DNA of 64,000 bases, from contig NC_082596.1 in assembly GCF_030936135.1 (NCBI RefSeq), positions 101,703,383-101,767,382 of the forward strand, written 5' to 3'. Numbering within the stretch: position 1 is the stretch's first letter; every line of letters begins with the position of its first letter. Below are positions 57,801 through 64,000 of this stretch, piece by piece. Under the pieces are notes generated by a model, which had not been told where the DNA came from, did not search any database, and saw only the letters and a program-made list of their open reading frames with translations. Source of the DNA: Gavia stellata. Its lineage: Eukaryota > Chordata > Aves > Gaviiformes > Gaviidae. The position numbers and the translations under genes are program-made.

Positions 57801-58872
57801 CGGTACTTCAAAGTTATTACGGCATTACAGTAAATTAAGTTATAGCGAGTTGGTTTTTTTTAATCGAGTGTTGTAACATGAGCAGGGTAGCTGTAGTTCT
57901 AATTCAATACCAAACTACATGATACTAGTGTATCATGGATCAGTGTGGTATCTGCCTGTATTGTATATTAGTGCTACTGATAGCAAATTCTGGAAGGTCC
58001 TTGCTCCATGTGTGAGAGAATTCTTGAAGTGCCTGGTGGCTAACGATTGTAGGACTGACTCATGACAGTATTGCTGTTGCTTGATCTGAAATATCATCAT
58101 TACTCTGAGCAATTTTCAAATCTCATGCAGAAAGCCTCCCTAGGCTAGGGTTGGAACAGAAATTTCCTTGGCTTTTATTCTCTACTTAAGAGCAGTGGAT
58201 AATATCTGGCTTTGGTTATTTGTAATCCATTTCCTTTCTGGTGGTAAATGTATTTGTGTCAAGCATAGCCTGACTGTGTTTCTTCCTCCTATGTCTTTTT
58301 TTCCCTGATAGCAACTGTTCTCAGTAAACATTCTATTTTCTGAAAGACAATGCATGCTGTAGGAAATTCAGAACAGCTACTTTTACAACTGTTTCTAATT
58401 GCTATAACTTGCAGGTTTGCCATGTCTAAAAGTATGGTAGGAATAATCATGAGTCAATCTTATTTCACTTTCTAATGTCTTCTGAAATAATACTTTCTTT
58501 TGAATTTATTTATCATGTACTAAAGCAGGTTTTTTAATTATTAATTACAAATTTTCACTGAAGTGCTTGTCTTTTTGATTTTTTTTAATTTTTTTTTTTA
58601 CTTTTATATTGTATACTTGAACATGCTGTCTGTTCCATTACAATTGTTGATTACCTTGTCTTCTTCCTTGCAGTTGCTATTTTGGTGAACCAAAACTGGC
58701 ATATTGGCTGACCTTAACTGTGCATGGCTTTGCAGACAGCCCTGTTTCCTGGAGAGAAAGTGAACATGGTTTCCACAAGGGAGGAGAGAATTTGTACAAC
58801 TTTGTCATTTTTAGAAATCTGGACTACTGGATTCAGATGGCTGTAGGAACTAACGATGATTGTCCTCCATAA
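45728..58872 (+). CDS. RPP40: RPP40, RNase P/MRP protein subunit p40 (whole gene, 8 coding exons)
   Basis: Joining 45728-45856, 47667-47811, 49054-49122, 50584-50679, 51867-51992, 56108-56306, 57248-57382 and 58674-58872 gives an uninterrupted 365-residue protein; human RPP40 has 363. All introns are GT-AG and all phases agree (0,1,1,1,1,2,2). The N-terminus PPLRRLRQAPRHLLVCEK, the central FLIPECGILPEVL and YALTYNTKIDQDN, and the C-terminal SPVSWRESEHGFHKGGEN match RPP40. RPP40 is a subunit of nuclear RNase P, which removes tRNA 5' leaders, and is also reported in RNase MRP, which acts in pre-rRNA processing. It belongs to the Rpp40 family with no catalytic motif, being a structural partner of other subunits. 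The start is the first ATG after the promoter motifs and agrees with the family. Neighbouring PPP1R3G is divergent, 21 kb away. Confidence 0.95.
45857..47666 (+). other. RPP40: RPP40 intron 1
   Basis: 1810 bases, starting gtgagt and ending taatag. The first 250 bases are CpG island. An A-rich run sits at 46240-46264. No exon or repeat family recognised inside. Confidence 0.85.
47667..47811 (+). CDS. RPP40: RPP40 coding exon 2
   Basis: 145 bases: 48 codons plus one base, from acceptor taatag| to donor aaag|gtaagg. It encodes VSFLIPECGILPEVLK through the DAFVKK end. This is one of the best conserved RPP40 segments. Confidence 0.95.
47812..49053 (+). other. RPP40: RPP40 intron 2
   Basis: 1242 bases with gtaagg donor and attaaag acceptor. 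It has a G-then-T homopolymer patch at 48240-48270. No other feature recognised. Confidence 0.85.
49054..49122 (+). CDS. RPP40: RPP40 coding exon 3
   Basis: 69 bases, the smallest exon. The first two bases complete a Gly codon, then 22 codons (SCYALTYNTKIDQDN to LLPN), then one base of the next Gly. Donor aatg|gtatgt. Confidence 0.95.
49123..50583 (+). other. RPP40: RPP40 intron 3
   Basis: 1461 bases, with gtatgt donor and tttatag acceptor. It holds a (TTTG)n-like patch near 49178-49200. Nothing else recognised. Confidence 0.85.
50584..50679 (+). CDS. RPP40: RPP40 coding exon 4
   Basis: 96 bases. Encodes KLILSVDKDTYEELGLQG and PSQYSGKKVMRY, with split Gly and Ile codons at its ends. Donor tata|gtaagt is strong. 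Confidence 0.95.
50680..51866 (+). other. RPP40: RPP40 intron 4
   Basis: 1187 bases, AT-rich, gtaagt donor and tttgcag acceptor. It includes an A run at about 51064-51078. No repeat family or RNA gene recognised. Confidence 0.85.
51867..51992 (+). CDS. RPP40: RPP40 coding exon 5
   Basis: 126 bases between tttgcag| and acag|gtaata. Encodes ITIDLTDAGFHPDSKKHNR and the conserved EKKPLEFDFLLAWYNT. Confidence 0.95.
51993..56107 (+). other. RPP40: RPP40 intron 5
   Basis: 4115 bases, the longest intron. Open frames of up to 130 codons at 53.35-53.91 kb show no domain features. A (TTAGGT)3-like run lies at 54591-54610. The acceptor is gttgttaag|gtgcag, a weak pyrimidine tract interrupted by purines. 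No CR1 or LTR was recognised, although 54.7-55.8 kb could contain a degraded repeat I cannot name. Confidence 0.8.
56108..56306 (+). CDS. RPP40: RPP40 coding exon 6
   Basis: 199 bases. Encodes STLMSYFSKNQ, ITFSTLRDLQCPVLQSNEL and ELFEWLGAVLNQVS. It ends with two bases (tt) of a Leu codon completed in exon 7. Donor gctt|gtaagt. Confidence 0.95.
56307..57247 (+). other. RPP40: RPP40 intron 6
   Basis: 941 bases, of which about 590 are an ERVL-like LTR in sense orientation. Only about 350 bases are the original intron. Acceptor ttttttcccag is good. Confidence 0.85.
56490..57078 (+). mobile_element. Solo LTR, ERVL-like endogenous retrovirus, inside RPP40 intron 6
   Basis: Starts TGTACTGGTTTTGGCTGGGA and ends near GGTTAAGCCACA, the ends of a widespread bird ERVL-type LTR that I recognise. 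Internal marks are the purine-rich GAGGCTGGGGGGGATCACAG segment, the position equivalent to the TATA box (now caataaaagctgg, so AATAAA at 56765-56770) and a downstream ATTAAA (56950-56955). No internal viral sequence adjoins it. I did not find a clear target-site duplication, so the exact ends are approximate. It is in the same orientation as RPP40. Confidence 0.8.
57248..57382 (+). CDS. RPP40: RPP40 coding exon 7
   Basis: 135 bases. The first base completes Leu; 44 codons follow (DNKSSSFLSTYCCPQP to LLEQL), then two bases (tg) of a Cys codon. It includes the conserved FLCTITGFIIPEKI. Donor tgtg|gtaaga. Confidence 0.95.
57383..58673 (+). other. RPP40: RPP40 intron 7
   Basis: 1291 bases, AT-rich, gtaaga donor and ccttgcag acceptor preceded by a long pyrimidine tract. 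T-rich near 58575-58600. No feature recognised within. Confidence 0.85.
58674..58872 (+). CDS. RPP40: RPP40 coding exon 8 with stop
   Basis: 199 bases ending in TAA (58870-58872). Encodes the conserved C-terminus: YFGEPKLAYWLTLTVHGFAD, PVSWRESEHGF, KGGENLYNFVIF and DYWIQMAVG, then the terminal CPP. Confidence 0.95.
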
Positions 58873-59335
58873 AGCTATGTCTACAGAAGAAGTTTTCTAT
58901 TAATTCCATGTTACTGAATAGAAACCTAATAAGATAGTTTTTATAAAAGTAATTGGTAACAAGTACTAAGAGGCTGTATATGATTTTCCATTATTTATAG
59001 CCCTTAAAGGATGACCTACAATGGAAGGAATGGATTTTTGTTTCTTCACTGTCATACAGTGCCTTCTGAAAGACTTCACAGTTCTAGCTTTAAGAAAAAG
59101 ATATGTTTTTTGAGAGTTTAAGTTCTCAGGAATTGACTGTAGGTGGTTTCCTTCTATCCATGAATAACTTTGGAATTTGAAAGTTAGTTTTACAGATTGT
59201 TAGCTAGAATATTTGGGAGGAAAGCTCATTTTGGAATTCAGTGTTTTCTTTCTAAACCTTCTTTCTGTAAAACCTTCAAATTCATGTTTAAGACATTTTG
59301 GACTACATGCTGGCAAATTAAAAAAAAAAAAGGAG
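58873..59335 (+). other. RPP40: RPP40 3' UTR (approximate)
   Basis: No canonical AATAAA was seen soon after the stop. The nearest plausible signal is ATTAAA at 59317-59322, which leads straight into a genomic A run, so the end is a weak guess. The sequence is AT-rich and non-coding. Confidence 0.4.
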
Positions 59336-62300
59336 CTGTGTTCTCCATAATTTGGGGGGAGGGGAGGAGAAGGTGAGGAGAAGGAGGCACGTGACAGTAG
59401 GAGGAACACCCATTGAACGTGGAAAAAGTAAAGGCTTACTGACCTGCTTCTCGGATTTTGCAGATCACAGTTGGTTATCAGAAAGAAGCTGATTTTTAAT
59501 AGTGATGCAGAATGCTGCTGCTTGCCTTCTTAATTGACCTCTACACACACACACACTCACACCCCCACCAAATACCTAGTTTTAAAAGTAGCTTGTGGTT
59601 CTTGCTTACAGGACAACTCACTGAGCTAAGATTTCACTGTTGCTTTATTGCAGACATGTTTCTGGAAAGAACACTATGGAGATACCCCCAAACAACGCAG
59701 CTGAAGTGAAGCAGGTTTTGTTAACGATAAGCAGTAATGCTGAGAGCATAGGCAGATATAAAGAATCCAGGTTAACTCCTGTTGAAATCCATGGAAGTTT
59801 GGATGGTGGTTTGGGGATGAGGGGAGATAGGCGTTATTTGTTTTGTGTTTTATGGAGTGGGTATGTATCATTTAAGTACCAATGCAGTGCGAAAATGGAA
59901 GTTGTTCACTTGATGGAGCGAGCGATTGGTAGTGGAAGTTGAGGCATAGCGGTAGTGGAAACATCAAGATCTCCTGTCAGGGTGAGGGGCACAGTAAAGC
60001 AGAAAGCCCATGGGAAGCAGTTGAGCTTTCTTTCTTTATCTGTTTATTGGTCCTCTTCAGTGAGGAGAATCATCTTGGATGATTTACTGGATGGTATTTG
60101 GTTGTCATACATCTCCACTAAACATAACCCCTTTTGCTCAAGTTTTGTTACACATTTCACAAACAACTTTCACAAATCAGCAAACAGTTTTCTAAATCAT
60201 TATGTTGTTTTTCAAAAAGATCCTGCCATGAAGCACTTCTAGTGGGTTACCAGGAGTGGAAGTGCCACCTTGTCACATGTACAAACATACACTTACACTG
60301 AAGGGACAACAGTCTGGGAAAGTTCTTGGCTTGACACTTGACTAGTATATATTTAACATGGCTGGCTTCACCATTGTCTTTCATTACTATGCATCGGTAC
60401 AAATGGCTTCAGTTGTTGGCTAAAGTCTGCTTTTGAAGGTATCTGTTGAGGGATTATGCCATGTATCAACTTCCACAAGAGAGACTAGTAAGCAGAAGTG
60501 TCTTCCCTTTTTTCCCCTTGATCAGAAGGTCTCTTAAAAGCTTGGGCTTTTCCTGGAAGTTTCACCTGCAGTAAAAATTCTAACACAAGTTAAAAACCTT
60601 GACTCTTTGTGAAAAGTTGGATGAAGTTTGTAGCCACTCCAGCAAATGTGCTTACCAGATTCTAGTAAAACTTTTTCTCCCCACAATGTGTATGTACACA
60701 AACAAGTGTAATGTATACTGCTTGGAAAAAAAAAAAATCAACTGCCGTCCAGAAGTATTGGTGGGTTTATTTCCCTTATTAACTGAAAGAAAGGAGTGAA
60801 GTCTTATGCATATGCTTCATAACACTAGCAGCAGGAGTGCAGCAGCTATTGGCCTTGGCTCTGAAATGGCAGCAGTAGGACCAGGTGAAGTGAGTTTTCT
60901 AATTGGCACCTGGTTGCAGAGCACCCTGGGATTGTTGATGAAGTAGCTGCCACAGAAGTGCTGGTGGGTGCACAGTGCATTGCCTCACTGAGACAATTCT
61001 GGAAGGCAGGCTGGGAAGCAGGCATTTCAGCTTTATCAGTTCTCCTCAGCATGTGAGTATTAAGGTTAATCTTTTATGGATATCTAGGAAAAATCTCATC
61101 AGATCAGTCAACAGTTCCCTTTGCCTCCTATCTACATAGGCAAGGGACTGTAAATACTTCTCAAAGCTCAGTGTTACAGGCAGAGTCATTTGGCTATGCT
61201 GCCTCCTACAATCCCTACTTGTCATCTGGTGGTTGTTTCAAATGGCTTTTCCAGCTACGGAAGGGATTAAAATCCTGTCTCTGGATCTTGCAACTTATTT
61301 GAGATGCTGACTTGGTTTCTGGCTTTTCTCCATTTCCTTCAAACCTGGACAAAGTATTGTTGAAACCCTTCTGTTGTCAATAGTCGCTGCAGTTTGTCTA
61401 CTCTTAAAAATCCATGAAATGATACATTAACCAGACATGCTTTCCTAGCAAGGTCCGATGGTGTGCCTGCCCTTTAGGAGACAGGCTTTCCTCCGCTTTG
61501 TAGTTGCACAGAGGATAAACGGGGGTGGAATTTACTTCTTTCTTAACACCTGCAAACAACTGTGACCTGAGGGAAGATTTTCCTGGGATGAGGGATAGCA
61601 GCCTGGTCTGTAAGGACAGATGGAGTACTCTGTCTCCTCAGGAGACTCCCAAGCATGGGGGAGACTTGCTGAGAAAAGGAAGAGAAAGGCATTGCTCACA
61701 TGCTTGGGGAACAGGTTAGGAGGGAAGAGCTGGGACTGGGCCAGGTGGGCAGTAATTCAAGGAAGAATTGGGCAGGGCACATGAGATGGAGATAAAAGGT
61801 TTTGGATGAGAATGAAAGATGGCTGCTGGTGGTGTTGCCCTTTGTGCCTGCCTGGGAGGGAGGACAGGAAAATCCAAAAGGTTCCTGAGAGCTGCAGAAG
61901 TAATAGGCAGCAGCTGTGCACCAGCTGCTTTTGAGATCAAAGGGCTGAGTGCTTACTAAGAAGTTTTGCCTCTGGGGAGTGTTTTATCTACCATGGGGAA
62001 GGAGAGCCAAATAGCTGAAGGTAGAGACAAGCCTGGGGCAAGCTGGTTGCATGAGAAGTAGAGGTTTTTGTTGTGCTGGTATGTGGATAGACAGTGATAA
62101 GACACTCCTTGAGAGCTAGGGAACTGCTCTGCTTTAACCTCAGCCCTTCTACTGAGCTGTGCATTCCTGCCTCTCAGCTGGTGGAAGAAAAGGGAATTTT
62201 GTTGAGAGGTTACTGGGGGGTAGCAGAACCAGCTGGGAATGGGCTACAAAGATCATGCTTTTCCAGCCATATGCCTGAGTAAGTGGTTATGTGTATTCAG

Positions 62301-64000
62301 AAATTGGTGGGTGTGGAACAAATAGAGAACAAACTTTCATGGTGACAAAGGGGAGATAAAAGCTGAGGCAGCTGGATAGTGTGTGTTATGCAAAATCACT
62401 CTAAATAGAATATATTTGCCTTTTTGGTTTGCAAATGCTGACTGAGTCAGGAACCTGTCTGGAGAAATAAAGGTATGCGTCCCATAATGGCAAGAACAGG
62501 AGCCTAACGGTGGTGATAGCATTTTGTGTGAGGAAGGGAATATTAGCATGGGGGACCCTGAGAAAGTTCGAGATAAGGATGAGAAAAAACCCCTTTCACT
62601 ATCAGAATAGGTTCTAGAGATGCTGTGGTTGCAGAGGGAAAGCAGCAAGATTTAGCACAGCTTGGATCTGGAGAACGCAGGAGAGACAAGAATGAGTGCT
62701 AACCTAAGGCTGCTTGAAAGGGAGGTGACAGGCCTTAATGGAAGGAGAAGCATGAGCTTTGTTTCAGCTGCATCATGCTGTCGTAGCCATTTTGGAGAAG
62801 CTAGCCAAGATATAAAGTTGGATGTCTGGAAAAAAGCCAACAAGAAAACAGGTTCGTATGTCATCAGCCTGGGGATTGCATAGCAATCGTGGGAGTGAGA
62901 GAGATTGCTCAAAGACGGGTTATAATGTTTTTGTTGGAAATAATTTGTGTGCTTTTATTATTCCCTGCCATAGACTGCCTCTTTTTGATTTATCTGTAAG
63001 GTTTCTGAGAGTGTTACAGAAACATCAAAGATTTAAAACTGTCTTGAGATAAGTTGGATGATGTTGATATTGCTCTTAATTGCAATTAGCAATTGGGCTG
63101 CTCACCCAATGCTGCAGAACCAGTGTGGCATTTTGCACATGTAGAGAGTGCCCCTGCTCCAACTACTGCAAAAATAAATAGGTAAGGCAGACAAAAGATA
63201 AAAAGGAAAATGAGAGCTTAGAGGGGTGTTTCTTTTCCCTCTCTTATGGGAGGTGCCTAGCAAATCGGTGGCTGATACGGGATTACAATGAAGGCTTTTT
63301 GTAGCTAGTCCACTACTCTAGCTACTAGATTATAGTTCTTCTGATGCTGTTAATTAAAGATTAATGCATGCAATTGACTCTGTCTTTAGTATTTTTCTAT
63401 GTGGTAGCTATACTGGAACACGCTTGAACTGTTTCTCTTAATTTTTATTCACAGAATAGAGCTTAAAGAGCAAAAATGGAGACTAATTAAATTAGTGGGC
63501 TATTAAATAACCACCTTCTGAATATAAATAAGAATTTCAGAAATATCTACTATAAACTGAGGCAACTCGTCATAAATGAGTGGCCTCTGTTTTGTTCTTA
63601 GAAGTAGCTTCCGGCACTGCTTAAAAATGTTTGTTTTAATGCAGGCAATTTGTTTTCATGGAGCAAAAAGGGAGAGCTGAAGTGGCTTGAGCGGTTTTCA
63701 CCTTGCCAGAGAGCAAGTTACAGTGTGCCTTGGTTATGCTAAGTTTCTTTTAGCTGGCTTTATTAGAACAATTTAGTGGGCTTTAGTTGTTAGAACATGG
63801 ATATATTTTACTTGGGTAGTTGAAGAATATCCTAAGCAGTGGTATGTGCTGTTCTGTCACCCCACTGTAAAATACAGATAACCATTGTTATTGTTGTTAA
63901 TGTCTAAGCCAGATGTCTAGGTTCACTATATACCAACAATCTTTCTGCATCATATGCCAGCATGGTTGCAGAGAATGCAAAGGCACTAAGTTTTATTGTG
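59336..64000. other. Spacer downstream of RPP40, no gene recognised
   Basis: From human synteny the next gene should be CDYL on the opposite strand, but no CDYL-like exon was recognised, so its 3' end is probably beyond the window. Contents: a CA-rich microsatellite (about 59542-59562), short A/T tracts, and open frames of at most about 100 codons without domain features. No CR1 or LTR recognised. Confidence 0.5.
59542..59562. repeat. Short (CA)n microsatellite
   Basis: About 20 bases of CA dinucleotides with one CT interruption, beginning ctacacacacacac. Simple sequence only. Confidence 0.8.

Noticed and set aside
59336-64000. CDYL 3' exon expected from synteny
   Set aside because: No frame here resembles CDYL; not called.

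Overview
The window is a stretch of vertebrate nuclear DNA, almost certainly from a bird. The evidence is the set of CR1 non-LTR retrotransposons with ATTCTGTG-type tails, bird-type endogenous retrovirus LTRs, compact introns, GT-AG spliced exons and two strong CpG islands in an otherwise AT-rich background. The LTR types (ERVL-like and ERVK-like) are ones I associate with neoavian birds, but the species cannot be fixed from the sequence. No plasmid, prokaryotic, CRISPR or phage feature is present.

Three protein-coding genes can be supported. (1) Positions 1-15.3 kb are the 3' part of LYRM4 (ISD11) on the + strand: a long terminal intron holding one CR1 copy, then the last coding exon at 14967-15029 and a short 3' UTR with AATAAA at 15304. 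(2) PPP1R3G, a single-exon glycogen-targeting subunit of protein phosphatase 1, lies on the - strand at 23704-24534 inside a CpG island. (3) RPP40, the p40 subunit of RNase P/MRP, lies on the + strand at 45728-58872. All eight coding exons can be read with intact splice sites and phases, giving 365 residues. The order LYRM4 - PPP1R3G - RPP40 and the relative strands match, from my knowledge, the human 6p25.1 neighbourhood (inverted here). That synteny is what makes PPP1R3G a better name than other PPP1R3 members.

Layout: 1-14966 LYRM4 intron; 10140-11078 CR1; 14967-15330 LYRM4 last exon and 3' UTR; 15.3-23.7 kb tail-to-tail spacer; 23.5-25.0 kb CpG island with PPP1R3G; 25.0-45.4 kb intergenic, with a CR1 (28.2 kb), an ERVK-like LTR (34.2 kb), a pair of abutting CR1s (40.9-42.3 kb) and a solo LTR with a perfect 4-bp target duplication (44.6-45.0 kb); 45.4-46.1 kb CpG-island promoter of RPP40; 45.7-58.9 kb RPP40 with an ERVL-like LTR filling most of intron 6; 58.9-64 kb downstream spacer without a recognised gene.

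The three genes do not form a pathway. LYRM4 acts in mitochondrial Fe-S assembly, PPP1R3G in glycogen control and RPP40 in tRNA/rRNA processing; they are neighbours by conserved synteny. I found no new system. The most useful observations are the complete RPP40 gene model, the LTR insertions close to or inside it, and the CR1 arrangement.
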